From Treponema sp. (lineage in GTDB: Bacteria > Spirochaetota > Spirochaetia > Treponematales > Treponemataceae), in NCBI GenBank assembly GCA_016294035.1, contig JAEDCT010000015.1, positions 1 through 51,173 of the forward strand: a DNA stretch of 51,173 bases. Direction: 5' to 3'. A program made the translations under genes and the position numbers. The notes beneath the pieces are model-generated. The model was not told the origin of the DNA. It saw only the letters and a program-made list of their open reading frames with translations, and searched no databases. Positions 5,027-13,622 of this stretch are shown here, in pieces. The first letter of the stretch is position 1, and every line of letters begins with the position of its first letter.

Positions 5027-6532
5027 TCAGCTGTGAATGCTTGTGTTTCTTACTGTTACGTCGTGAGCCGAACCTTCACTGATTGTTGTCTGGCTTACGA
5101 GGGTAATCTTTGCTTTTTCCTGGAGTTCAGGAATTGAAAGGGCTCCACAGTTACACATTGTGTGAATGATCTTGCTTGTTGTGAGAGCAATTCCATCGTG
5201 GAGGTGTCCTGCGTATGGTACGTATGAATCTACACCTTCCTCGAATGCCATGCTTTTCTTTCCGCCAACGTCATAGCGCTGCCAGTTTCTTGCACGGTTT
5301 GAACCTTCTCCCCAGTATTCCTTTACATAGCTTCCGTTGATGATGAGCTTTTCTGTTGGAGATTCTTCAAAGCGGGCAAAATAGCGTCCCTGCATTACGA
5401 AGTCTGCTCCCATAGCAAGGGCAAGAGTGATGTGGTAATCATGAACAATGCCACCATCAGAACATATTGGAATGTAGATGCCAGTCTTTGCGTAGTATTC
5501 ATCGCGGGCTCTTGCTACTTCAATAGTTGCCGTAGCCTGTCCACGACCAATACCCTTTGTTTCGCGAGTGATACAGATTGATCCGCCACCAATACCAATC
5601 TTAACGAAGTCAGCACCCTGTTCAGCAAGGTACATGAATCCTTCGCGGTCAACAACGTTTCCGGCACCTACCTTTGCATTAGGCCATTTTGCATGAATAT
5701 CCTTGAGAGCCTTACCCTGCCAGCATGAATAACCTTCAGAAGAGTCAAGACAAAGAATGTCAACGCCTGCATCAATAAGTGCTGGAACACGGTCCATGTA
5801 GTCGCGTGTATTGATACCGGCACCTACGATATATCTGTGCTGTGAGTCAAGGTTTTCATTTGGATAAACCTGGTGATTGTCGAAGTCTTTTCTGAATACC
5901 ATTGAAACCAGGTTTCCCTTTGAATCAATTACTGGAAGCTGATTTACTTTGTGTGCCCAGATAAGGTCGTTTGCTTCTGAAAGTGAAATTCCATCTTTTC
6001 CCGTGACAAGCTTTGAGAATGGAGTCATGTATTCGCTGACCTTTGCATTTGAATCAACATGGTCAATTCTGTAGTCGCGTTCTGTAATGATTCCCTCGAG
6101 TTTTCCGTGTGCAGTTCCGTCGCTTGTAACTGCGATTGTGCTGTGTCCAGTCTTTTCAATAAGTGCAACAACTTCTTTGATAGTCTGATCTGGCCTGATG
6201 TTTGAGTCTGATGTTACGAATCCTGCCTTGTATGCCTTAACGCGTGCAACCATTGCTGCCTGGTTTTCGATTGTCTGTGAACCGAAAATAAAGCTGATTC
6301 CGCCTTCCTTTGCAAGTGCAATGGCAAGCCTGTCATCTGAAACAGACTGCATTACGGCACTGACCATTGGAATATTCATAGAAAGAGCAGGTTTCTCTCC
6401 CGCCTTCTTGTTGTAGCGAACAACAGGTGTCTTGAGTGAAACATTATCCGGGATGCAGTCTTCACTAGTATATCCAGGAATCAACAGATACTCACCGAAT
6501 GTGTGAGAAGGCTCTTCATAAAAATATGCCAT
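5027..6532 (-). CDS. guaB: IMP dehydrogenase, protozoan (Tritrichomonas)-like type
   Basis: Oxidises IMP to XMP with NAD, the rate-limiting step to GMP. The 501-residue protein has the (beta/alpha)8 barrel interrupted by a CBS pair (about residues 105-220). The catalytic loop is KIGIGGGSICITRETKGIGR with Cys320. The flap dyad Arg-Tyr is in ARNWQRYDVGG and the C-terminal part has HTMCNCGALSIPELQ. Most bacterial enzymes have GIGPGSICTTR; the GGGSICITRE.KGIGRGQATA form and the GKKSMAFEEGVDSYVPYAG stretch are those of Tritrichomonas foetus and related protist enzymes (recalled, not searched). The start at 6532 is set by AGAGG; upstream codons lie in the leader. Promoter at 6570-6598. Confidence 0.95.
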   Translation of the reverse strand: MAYFYEEPSHTFGEYLLIPGYTSEDCIPDNVSLKTPVVRYNKKAGEKPALSMNIPMVSAVMQSVSDDRLAIALAKEGGISFIFGSQTIENQAAMVARVKAYKAGFVTSDSNIRPDQTIKEVVALIEKTGHSTIAVTSDGTAHGKLEGIITERDYRIDHVDSNAKVSEYMTPFSKLVTGKDGISLSEANDLIWAHKVNQLPVIDSKGNLVSMVFRKDFDNHQVYPNENLDSQHRYIVGAGINTRDYMDRVPALIDAGVDILCLDSSEGYSCWQGKALKDIHAKWPNAKVGAGNVVDREGFMYLAEQGADFVKIGIGGGSICITRETKGIGRGQATATIEVARARDEYYAKTGIYIPICSDGGIVHDYHITLALAMGADFVMQGRYFARFEESPTEKLIINGSYVKEYWGEGSNRARNWQRYDVGGKKSMAFEEGVDSYVPYAGHLHDGIALTTSKIIHTMCNCGALSIPELQEKAKITLVSQTTISEGSAHDVTVRNTSIHS

Positions 6533-6569
6533 AGTGTCCTCTTTTAAGAAATGATTGATATTTGCGGCC

Positions 6570-6598
6570 ATTATAATGATTTTATGGTCTTTATTCAA
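6570..6598 (-). promoter_or_regulatory. guaB promoter
   Basis: On the minus strand TTGAAT (plus 6593-6598) and TATAAT (plus 6570-6575) with exactly 17 bp between them. It gives a leader of about 30 bases to the ATG at 6532. It is back to back with the glnA promoter, about 50 bp apart. Confidence 0.8.
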
Positions 6599-6649
6599 TT
6601 CAGAAAGAAACGCAAAAGAAAGTCGGGAAAAATTACAATTTTTTTTTGC

Positions 6650-6678
6650 TTGACATTTTTTTTTTTTGAATATATATT
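6650..6678 (+). promoter_or_regulatory. glnA promoter
   Basis: TTGACA (6650-6655) and TATATT (6673-6678) with a 17-bp spacer that is almost all T. Transcription should begin near 6685, giving a leader of about 95 bases that contains a terminator-like stem. Confidence 0.85.
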
Positions 6679-6685
6679 GCAGGCG

Positions 6686-6759
6686 TTACGTCAAAGGCGA
6701 TGTAATTATTCTTTTTGTAAATCTGATTTTCAGAAGGAGTAATTACGTCGCCTTTTTTT
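6686..6759 (+). promoter_or_regulatory. glnA leader: terminator/antiterminator-like attenuator
   Basis: A 14-bp stem (6695-6708 with 6740-6753, one G-U pair) is followed by seven Ts, an intrinsic terminator between promoter and start codon. A competing hairpin at 6686-6705 uses the same 5' arm: TTACGTC and GATGTAA closed by the six-base loop AAAGGC. Six-base loops with A at position 1 and G at position 4 are the recognition rule for ANTAR antiterminator proteins, which control nitrogen genes in several bacteria. Only one such loop is clear, whereas the described motif has two, so ANTAR control is a suggestion. The ribosome-binding site CGGAGG follows the T-run. Confidence 0.6.
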
Positions 6760-6779
6760 ATTTTACTCGGAGGTAGAAT

Positions 6780-8870
6780 ATGTCAGTAAATGTACCAGAA
6801 TTGTTTGGAAGCATGGTTTTCAATCAGAAGACTATGAAGGACCGCTTGCCTAAGGAAACTTTCAAGGCTCTCAAGAAAACTCTTGATGACGGTGAGCCAC
6901 TTCAGCTTGAAGTTGCAAATGTTGTTGCTCATGCCATGAAAGAATGGGCCATTGAAAATGGTGCAACTCACTTTGCTCACTGGTTCCAGCCATTGACTGG
7001 CGTTACGGCAGAAAAGCATGACTCCTTCATTAATCCACAGGATGACGGAACAGTAATCATGTCATTCAGCGGAAAGGAACTGGTAAAGGGTGAACCTGAT
7101 GCATCATCTTTCCCTAATGGTGGACACCGCGCAACATTCGAAGCCCGCGGATATACAGTATGGGATCCAACATCATATCCATTTATCAAGGAACACACAC
7201 TTTGTATTCCAACAGCATTCTGTTCTTATACAGGTGAAGCACTTGACAAGAAGACACCTTTGCTCAGATCCATGGATGCATTGAACGTTCAGGCAAAGCG
7301 CATTCTCAAGCTCTTTGGAAAGAATGTAAGCCGCGTTGCAACAACAGTTGGTCCTGAACAGGAATACTTCATTGTTGATCATGAACTCTGGTCACAGCGC
7401 AAGGACCTTCGCATGACAGGACGCACTTTGTTTGGTGCTAAGCCTTCAAAGGGTCAGGAAATGGAAGACCAGTACTTTGCAGCTCTCAACCCAAGAATTG
7501 TTAAGTATATGGAAGATCTTAACGAAACTCTCTGGAAGTACGGAATTCTTTCAAAGACAGAACATAACGAAGTTGCTCCAGCCCAGCACGAAATGGCTCC
7601 TATTTTCAGCACAACAAACCTTTCTGTTGACCAGAACCAGCTGGCAATGGAAGTAATGAAGAAGGTTGCAAAGAGACACGGTCTTGAATGTCTTCTCCAC
7701 GAAAAGCCATTTGCAGGCGTTAATGGATCAGGCAAACACAATAACTGGTCTATGTCTACAAACGAAGGCGAGAATCTTCTTGAACCTGGAAAGACACCGG
7801 AAAGCAACGCACAGTTCCTTTTGTTCCTTACTGCAATTCTCAAGTCGGTAGATGAGAACCAGGATCTCCTGCGCATTTCTGTAGCATCTGCTGGAAACGA
7901 CCATCGTCTTGGAGCCAACGAAGCTCCTCCAGCAATTATTTCCGTATACCTTGGTGATGAACTTTACAAGGTTCTTGAAGCAATCAAGGACGGAAAGCCT
8001 TATGCAAACGACAAGTCTTCCAAGATGACAATCGGTGCCGATGTTCTTCCTGCAATTCCAAAGGATTCAACAGACCGCAACAGAACTTCACCATTTGCCT
8101 TCACAGGTAACAAGTTCGAGTTCCGTTCATGTGGTTCAGCACTTTCAATCGCTGGTCCAAACACAACATTGAACTCAATCGTTGCATATACACTCAAGCA
8201 GTATGCTGATGAACTTGAAAAGGCTTCAGATTTCGAAAAGGCATTGAACGCCCTCATCGAAAGAGAAGTTAAGGCACACTGGAGAATTGTGTTCAACGGA
8301 AATGGTTATGATGAGTCATGGAAGACAGAGGCAGCAAAGCGTGGTCTCATGGAACTCAAGACAACTCCAGATGCAATGGCACACTACATGGATGCAAAGA
8401 ACGTTGAGCTTTATACATCACTTGGAGTTTACTCTAAGCAGGAAATGGAAGCTCACTACGAAACAAAGCTTGAAAAGTACAGTCAGATTTTGAACATTGA
8501 AGTTAACACAATGCTTGAAATGATCAGCAAGGATATTCTTCCTTCTGCATACAAGTACATGGATGCTGTTTCTAAGTCTGTAATTGATCTTAAGTCAGTT
8601 GTTCCTGGAGCAAAGGCTTCTTCTCAGTCTTCACTCCTTTCAAAACTTGATGGTCTTGTAAATGAATTGTCTGTTAAGGCTGATGAATTGACATCAAAGC
8701 ACCTTTCTGCAAAGTCAGCAGGTGACTGCATGGCTGTTGCACGTGCATACGTTGATTCAGTTATTCCTGCAATGGCAGAAGCTCGTGCAGTAGCAGATCA
8801 GATTGAACCTTTGATCGGTGAAGAATACAAGCCATTCCCATGCTACGAAGATCTCTTGTTCAGAGTTTAA
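6780..8870 (+). CDS. glnN: Glutamine synthetase type III
   Basis: ATP-dependent amidation of glutamate with ammonium, the entry point of nitrogen. At 696 residues it has the length of the dodecameric GSIII class rather than the ~450 of GSI. Diagnostic blocks are EVAPAQHEMAP (about residue 264), KPFAGVNGSGKHNNWSM (about 309), SVASAGNDHRLGANEAPPAI and NRTSPFAFTGNKFEFR. The N-terminal LFGSMVFNQKTMKDRLPK is the usual GSIII start. The ATG at 6780 has CGGAGG nine bases upstream. It is transcribed away from guaB from its own promoter through an attenuator-like leader, and no nitrogen regulator is adjacent. The AmtB-PII fusion gene 3 kb downstream probably belongs to the same response. Confidence 0.97.
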   Translation: MSVNVPELFGSMVFNQKTMKDRLPKETFKALKKTLDDGEPLQLEVANVVAHAMKEWAIENGATHFAHWFQPLTGVTAEKHDSFINPQDDGTVIMSFSGKELVKGEPDASSFPNGGHRATFEARGYTVWDPTSYPFIKEHTLCIPTAFCSYTGEALDKKTPLLRSMDALNVQAKRILKLFGKNVSRVATTVGPEQEYFIVDHELWSQRKDLRMTGRTLFGAKPSKGQEMEDQYFAALNPRIVKYMEDLNETLWKYGILSKTEHNEVAPAQHEMAPIFSTTNLSVDQNQLAMEVMKKVAKRHGLECLLHEKPFAGVNGSGKHNNWSMSTNEGENLLEPGKTPESNAQFLLFLTAILKSVDENQDLLRISVASAGNDHRLGANEAPPAIISVYLGDELYKVLEAIKDGKPYANDKSSKMTIGADVLPAIPKDSTDRNRTSPFAFTGNKFEFRSCGSALSIAGPNTTLNSIVAYTLKQYADELEKASDFEKALNALIEREVKAHWRIVFNGNGYDESWKTEAAKRGLMELKTTPDAMAHYMDAKNVELYTSLGVYSKQEMEAHYETKLEKYSQILNIEVNTMLEMISKDILPSAYKYMDAVSKSVIDLKSVVPGAKASSQSSLLSKLDGLVNELSVKADELTSKHLSAKSAGDCMAVARAYVDSVIPAMAEARAVADQIEPLIGEEYKPFPCYEDLLFRV

Positions 8871-8895
8871 TTTGTAGTCTGTAAATAGCATTAGG

Positions 8896-8928
8896 GGCTG
8901 TCTTCAAAAATGGAGGCAGCCTTTTTTT
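8896..8928 (+). terminator. Terminator of glnA
   Basis: GGCTGTCT...GGAGGCAGCC stem followed by CTTTTTTTATTTT, 25 bases after the stop codon. Confidence 0.85.
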
Positions 8929-9027
8929 ATTTTCCTGTGATGAATGTTTTACTGAATCTCAGTTTTTACTCTGTTCATTGCGTGCCATAAATTGCATAAT
9001 ATTACCGTGAGCATATTCAGAAAAATA

Positions 9028-10041
9028 ATGAAGAAAGAAATTCTTGTGTCTGTGAATATTCCCGTGTTCAACTCGGAAAAGACTCTCCGCATGGCCCTGG
9101 ATTCTGTGGCATGCCAGGATTTTGAGAATCTTGAGATTATACTCATAAGCGATGCCTCCACTGGAACTGATGAAAACAATAACAGCTTCAGGCAGATAGC
9201 AAAAAAATTCTTCAGGGAACATAAGATACCCCATACCGTGATTGAGCATTCTTCAAACCTGGGAATTCTTGAAACAAGGCGGGAGTGTGTGATTAAGTCT
9301 TGCGGCAAGTATATTGTCAGCCTGGACAGTGACGATGTTTTTGAAAGTCCTCATTCCATTTCAAGATTGTATGATGCTGCAGAAAAAAATGAGTGCGATA
9401 TTCTTGAGTTCGGGGCCCGCATTGTGGTCAGGGATTCATCTGCAAGAACTGATATTCTTGAAACCATGGAAAAGATTGTTGCCCCAAAACCGGATCAATC
9501 TTTTACCGGAAGCAAGATAGTTCATGAGCTTCTCGTGAAAAAAACTTTCGGAAGCTATCTCTGGACAAAGATGATAAAGAAATCAGTCTATGATAGTGCA
9601 TTGTCCTGCATACCCTTTACTGAATGCACTATGGCTGAGGATTTTCTTATTTTTGTCTTGTGCTGTGTGTTTGCAAAAAAACTCACTTTGCTCAATGAGA
9701 CTCATTATGTGTATTCATTTTTCAATGGCGTCACTAATGTAAAAAAAATTGAATCTGAAGTTGATCTTGCTAAATGGGCAAGAATCTGTTCGTCTGCCAG
9801 TGTCTATTCCATTTTGTCCATGTTCATAAAAGATAATCCTGGCTGCTTTAGTGAGGAGTCAGCAAATGCTGTAAGGGAATCCTGCCTGGCAAGTCTTGGG
9901 AAGCTGATTGAAATAATGCATCGTACAATTACTGATGACGGGCTTAGGACCAGTGCAAGAAAAATTTTGTGCGATTACTGGGGATCGGATTTTGTTGGAA
10001 AAGTTGAAAGACAATGGATTGAAACCCGCAGTAAGAAATAA
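9028..10041 (+). CDS. Family 2 glycosyltransferase
   Basis: A 337-residue GT-A fold transferase. The N-terminus VSVNIPVFNSEKTLRMALDSV and the metal/nucleotide-binding DxD in YIVSLDSDDVFE (about residue 100) define the GT2 family; the acceptor and sugar cannot be told. The start at 9028 (MKKEILVSVNIP) is chosen because GT2 proteins begin right before the first beta strand; the ribosome-binding site is poor. It stands alone, 67 bases ahead of a lipoprotein gene, and is not part of the polysaccharide block at 26-32 kb. A terminator of glnA precedes it. Confidence 0.85.
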   Translation: MKKEILVSVNIPVFNSEKTLRMALDSVACQDFENLEIILISDASTGTDENNNSFRQIAKKFFREHKIPHTVIEHSSNLGILETRRECVIKSCGKYIVSLDSDDVFESPHSISRLYDAAEKNECDILEFGARIVVRDSSARTDILETMEKIVAPKPDQSFTGSKIVHELLVKKTFGSYLWTKMIKKSVYDSALSCIPFTECTMAEDFLIFVLCCVFAKKLTLLNETHYVYSFFNGVTNVKKIESEVDLAKWARICSSASVYSILSMFIKDNPGCFSEESANAVRESCLASLGKLIEIMHRTITDDGLRTSARKILCDYWGSDFVGKVERQWIETRSKK

Positions 10042-10108
10042 AATGTTGAAAGGTTTCAGTGTCTTTGTTATATTCAAAGTATAGAAAATTTTGTTTTGGA
10101 GATGTTTT

Positions 10109-11677
10109 ATGAAAAAAATCTTTTCTTTTTTCGCAGTTTTTTTGCTTGTTCTTTTTTCTGCTTTTGAGTTTTCATCATGTGTGGTAGAGGGAGATTCTTC
10201 GGGTTCTGTTCGTGTAGCTCTGCCAGGTAATTCCCGCGGGGCATTTGTATTCAATGAAGAAGCCGCAAGTTATTTTGAATTGAACTTAAAAGGAGTCGGC
10301 ATAAACCGTTCTGAAATTGGTTATGCGGGAACCATCGTTTCCTTTGACAACATTCCTGTCGGAAACTATGATCTTGACGTTACGGTTTTTGCAGTCAATC
10401 ATATTGCATTTGCTTCCGGATCCAGAAAGGTCACAGTTCAGGCTAATTCCAGCGAGCTTGTTGAGATTACTGCACACATGCTTTATGGAATGAAGCTGGG
10501 CTCTTCAATTCTTGATTCAAACTACTATCTGTTTAGTTGTAGTTCCAGTTACGCAACCGGACTAGAATATAAAATCCCGGGATCTGGAGATTTTGCTGCT
10601 TCCATCAGTCCTTCTTCAATGCTGACAGGAACTACAACTGCTTCTTCTCTGATTTTCACAGTTGCAAAGGATTCATTCTATTACAGTACAGACGGCTTAA
10701 GTTGTTCAAGAAGTGATGGCGTTAGTGTCAGCATTTCTGATGATTCAGGTGAACCAGAAATTTTCGATGTCTATTACGAAGATGTTAATGACAGGGTCTG
10801 GTGCTTTGGAAAGACTGACACAAATATCAAATACTTCGCGCTGACAAGTAAGGAATTCAATATGGCCGCCACTAATGAGTGTACCGGTTCTGGAGATTTT
10901 CCAGATTTATTACTGAATTTGTATTGTATTGCGGCAAAGGGTGACAGGGTTTATGTTGCCTATAATAATAGAAATCATGAATTGATGATTCAGACATATA
11001 TCGCAGAAGAAAGCGGAAATCTTATAAAGGCAGGAAATGCTGTCCAAGTTTCAGTTCCTGGAATATCAAATATATATTCTATTGAAATTACTGACATGCA
11101 GGTAATGTATGATGGCAACCTTTATGTTCTTGTTCGTGATTATTGTCAGGATAGCACCTATCATTATTGCAGTTTTGAAACCGAAAATTATGATACAGGT
11201 GAATATTGGGCTTACAGTCGAGGTGCCATCATAAAATATTCAACTGCCGGTAATGTGCTGAACATGGAAAAAATTCTTGGCTGGACTAAAGATCCAAAGG
11301 TAATGGCACCTCCTTCTGAACTGATTCCTGTGAATCCGAATATTCTTATTTGCAAAAAGCTCAATGCATATATACCGGAAGTCGGGGATTTTTCAAATTC
11401 CTTTCTTGGACCAATGCGCTTCATTGCAGTAAAACCAAAGGAACTTGTTGTTGCTGACTTCGGAGTTAATGTCTGGCTTGCTGATGAAAAGAAAAAAATC
11501 AATGGCGGAATGAAATTCCATTCAAGAGCTGTATCAGTTGACCTTGCATCATTTGCCATAACGGATATCTGTGAATTTACAAATTTCAACTTTGATAATG
11601 CAAATAAAAACGGTTCACTACCGGCTGTTGAATTGGACACTCTTGGCCCTGAATATACATCGGATGGTGAGTATTGA
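10109..11677 (+). CDS. Hypothetical lipoprotein
   Basis: A 522-residue exported protein. The signal MKKIFSFFAVFLLVLFSAFE runs into the lipobox FSSC (Cys24), of the relaxed spirochete kind. GGAG lies seven bases before the ATG at 10109, which rules out the slightly longer frame. The first ~130 residues (SGSVRVALPGNSRGAF, then FDNIPVGNYDLDVTVFA) look like a beta-sandwich of the carboxypeptidase-regulatory/CNA-B type. The remainder is rich in Tyr/Asp strands and may be a propeller-like region. It lies between a GT2 gene and the amtB leader. Function unknown. Confidence 0.7.
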   Translation: MKKIFSFFAVFLLVLFSAFEFSSCVVEGDSSGSVRVALPGNSRGAFVFNEEAASYFELNLKGVGINRSEIGYAGTIVSFDNIPVGNYDLDVTVFAVNHIAFASGSRKVTVQANSSELVEITAHMLYGMKLGSSILDSNYYLFSCSSSYATGLEYKIPGSGDFAASISPSSMLTGTTTASSLIFTVAKDSFYYSTDGLSCSRSDGVSVSISDDSGEPEIFDVYYEDVNDRVWCFGKTDTNIKYFALTSKEFNMAATNECTGSGDFPDLLLNLYCIAAKGDRVYVAYNNRNHELMIQTYIAEESGNLIKAGNAVQVSVPGISNIYSIEITDMQVMYDGNLYVLVRDYCQDSTYHYCSFETENYDTGEYWAYSRGAIIKYSTAGNVLNMEKILGWTKDPKVMAPPSELIPVNPNILICKKLNAYIPEVGDFSNSFLGPMRFIAVKPKELVVADFGVNVWLADEKKKINGGMKFHSRAVSVDLASFAITDICEFTNFNFDNANKNGSLPAVELDTLGPEYTSDGEY

Positions 11678-11712
11678 TTTTGTAAATTTCGGAACTTCAT
11701 ATTATGGGTTTA

Positions 11713-11741
11713 TTGACTAATTCATCAACAAACTATATAAC
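11713..11741 (+). promoter_or_regulatory. Probable amtB-PII promoter
   Basis: TTGACT (11713-11718) and TATAAC (11736-11741) with 17 bp between. Starting near 11748, the leader would be about 160 bases and contain two terminator-like stems. A second possible promoter, TTGGTG-16-TACAAT (11782-11809), lies inside the first stem's T-run. Confidence 0.55.
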
Positions 11742-11752
11742 TAAATCATAAC

Positions 11753-11888
11753 TGACAATGAAGTCACTGATGGCAATGCCGTTGGTGGCTTTTTTTTATT
11801 TTGTACAATGGCGTACATTTCTCTGGATACAGGAATTCTTGCATGCAGGTTCTTGTGAATTTCGGGAAGTGTACGCCATTTTTTTTTC
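11753..11888 (+). promoter_or_regulatory. amtB-PII leader with two terminator-like stems
   Basis: First stem: AGTCAC...GTGGCT with an inner GGC/GCC (11762-11790), followed by eight Ts; this may also be the end signal of the preceding lipoprotein gene. Second stem: AATGGCGTACA (11807-11817) with TGTACGCCATT (11870-11880), 11 perfect pairs followed directly by nine Ts and then the ribosome-binding site GGAGG. A transcript from 11748 would therefore meet two termination points before the ATG. The hairpin TGAC-AATGAA-GTCA (11753-11766) has a six-base loop with A1 and G4, as in the glnA leader. Confidence 0.55.
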
Positions 11889-11906
11889 TTCTGGAGGTCA
11901 ATAATT

Positions 11907-13622
11907 ATGGAAGAAGTAATGTCTGCTATGTCAAGCCAGCTCTTTGGAGTCTGGTTCCTCATCGGTGCTGCACTGGTATTCTGGATGCAGGCCGGATTTG
12001 CAATGGTTGAAACAGGTTTTACTCGTGCAAAGAATGCCGGTAATATTATCATGAAAAACCTCATGGACTTCTGTATCGGTACAGTAACGTTCATGATCAT
12101 TGGTTTCAGCCTTCTTCTTGGAGAAGATGTTGCAGGTCTTATCGGTAAACCTGGATTTGACCTTTTTGGTTCATATTCAAACTTTGACTGGTCGAACTTT
12201 GTGTTCAACCTTGTGTTCTGTGCAACAACAGCAACAATCGTTTCTGGTGCCATGGCAGAACGCACAAAGTTCCTTTCATACTGTGTATATTCAGCAGTCA
12301 TTTCAGGATTGATTTATCCAATTGAAGCACACTGGATCTGGGGCGGCGGATGGCTTTCACAGATGGGATTCCATGACTTTGCCGGTAGCTGTGCAATCCA
12401 CATGGTTGGTGGTATTTCAGCTTTGATTGGTGCAAAGATGCTTGGACCACGTCTTGGAAAATTTGAAAAGGATTCAACAGGAAAAATTACAAAGGTAAAT
12501 GCTTTCCCTGGACACAACCTTCCAATGGGTGCACTGGGATGTTTTATCCTCTGGTTCGGTTGGTACGGATTTAACGGTGCAGCTGCTACTTCCCTTGATC
12601 AGCTTGCTTCAATCTTCCTTACAACAACTGTAGCTCCAGCAATCGCAACAGTTACATGTATGATTTTTACATGGATCAAATATAAGAAGCCTGATGTTTC
12701 AATGTGTCTCAACGCATCATTGGCAGGTCTTGTTGCAATCACAGCTCCTTGTGATGTTACAGATGCATCTGGTGCCGCAATCATCGGTATTGTTGCTGGT
12801 CTTCTTGTAGTCTTCGGTGTATGGTTCCTTGATAATGTACTTCACATCGATGACCCTGTAGGTGCTGTTGCAGTTCACTGTCTCAACGGTATCTGGGGAA
12901 CAATTGCAGTAGGACTTTTTGCAAATCCAAATGTTCCTGGTGCATCTGAAATTGGTGCCGGTGTTTTCTACGGTGGCGGATTCACTCAGCTTGGACTTCA
13001 GCTTACAGGTTTTGTTTCTGTAGCACTCTATACAGCCGTGACAATGATCATTGTGTTCTTCATCATAAAAAAGACACTGGGACTTCGCGTAACAGCAGAA
13101 GAAGAAATCCTTGGTCTTGATAAGCTTGAACATGGTATTCAGTCTTCGTATGCAGGTATTTCTGTTCAGTATTCTTCAGAAGAAGTTGCAGAAGCAGAAG
13201 AAGCCGGAATCAGTATTGACCAGGCTGTTCCTGTTGTTGTTCCTGCTACAACACCAAGTTCTAAAGATAGTTCAATTCACAAGGTTGTAATCATTACACG
13301 CCAGAACAAGTTCAACGCACTCAAGTTTGCTATGAACTCAATCGGTGTAACTGGAATGACTGTTGTTAATGTAATGGGATGTGGAATGCAGAAGGGTGCA
13401 AGCGAATATTATCGTGGTGTTCCAGTTGACATTCAGCTCCTTCCAAAGATCAAAGTTGAAATTGTAGTTGCAAAGATTCCTGTAAAGGAAGTTGTTGAAG
13501 CTGCAAAGAAGGCTTTGTACACAGGTCATATTGGTGATGGAAAGATCTTCGTATACGAAATCAACGACGTAATCAAAATTCGCACAGGCGAGTCTGGCTA
13601 TGATGCTTTGCAGGACAAATAG
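11907..13622 (+). CDS. amtB: Ammonium transporter fused to PII regulator
   Basis: A 571-residue natural fusion. Residues 1 to about 405 are an 11-helix Amt/MEP channel with the substrate-site Asp in HDFAGSCAIHMVGG (first pore His there) and the second pore His in DPVGAVAVHCLNGIWGT. After an acidic, Ala/Val/Thr-rich linker, residues about 456-571 are a PII/GlnK domain: IHKVVIITRQNKFNALKFAM, the T-loop SEYYRGVPVDIQLLPK, and the C-loop GDGKIFVYEINDVIKIRTGE. The T-loop Tyr that is uridylylated in enteric PII is Val here, so control is probably by ATP/ADP and 2-oxoglutarate binding alone. GGAGG lies nine bases upstream of the ATG. The 3' trailer is highly unusual. Confidence 0.95.
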   Translation: MEEVMSAMSSQLFGVWFLIGAALVFWMQAGFAMVETGFTRAKNAGNIIMKNLMDFCIGTVTFMIIGFSLLLGEDVAGLIGKPGFDLFGSYSNFDWSNFVFNLVFCATTATIVSGAMAERTKFLSYCVYSAVISGLIYPIEAHWIWGGGWLSQMGFHDFAGSCAIHMVGGISALIGAKMLGPRLGKFEKDSTGKITKVNAFPGHNLPMGALGCFILWFGWYGFNGAAATSLDQLASIFLTTTVAPAIATVTCMIFTWIKYKKPDVSMCLNASLAGLVAITAPCDVTDASGAAIIGIVAGLLVVFGVWFLDNVLHIDDPVGAVAVHCLNGIWGTIAVGLFANPNVPGASEIGAGVFYGGGFTQLGLQLTGFVSVALYTAVTMIIVFFIIKKTLGLRVTAEEEILGLDKLEHGIQSSYAGISVQYSSEEVAEAEEAGISIDQAVPVVVPATTPSSKDSSIHKVVIITRQNKFNALKFAMNSIGVTGMTVVNVMGCGMQKGASEYYRGVPVDIQLLPKIKVEIVVAKIPVKEVVEAAKKALYTGHIGDGKIFVYEINDVIKIRTGESGYDALQDK

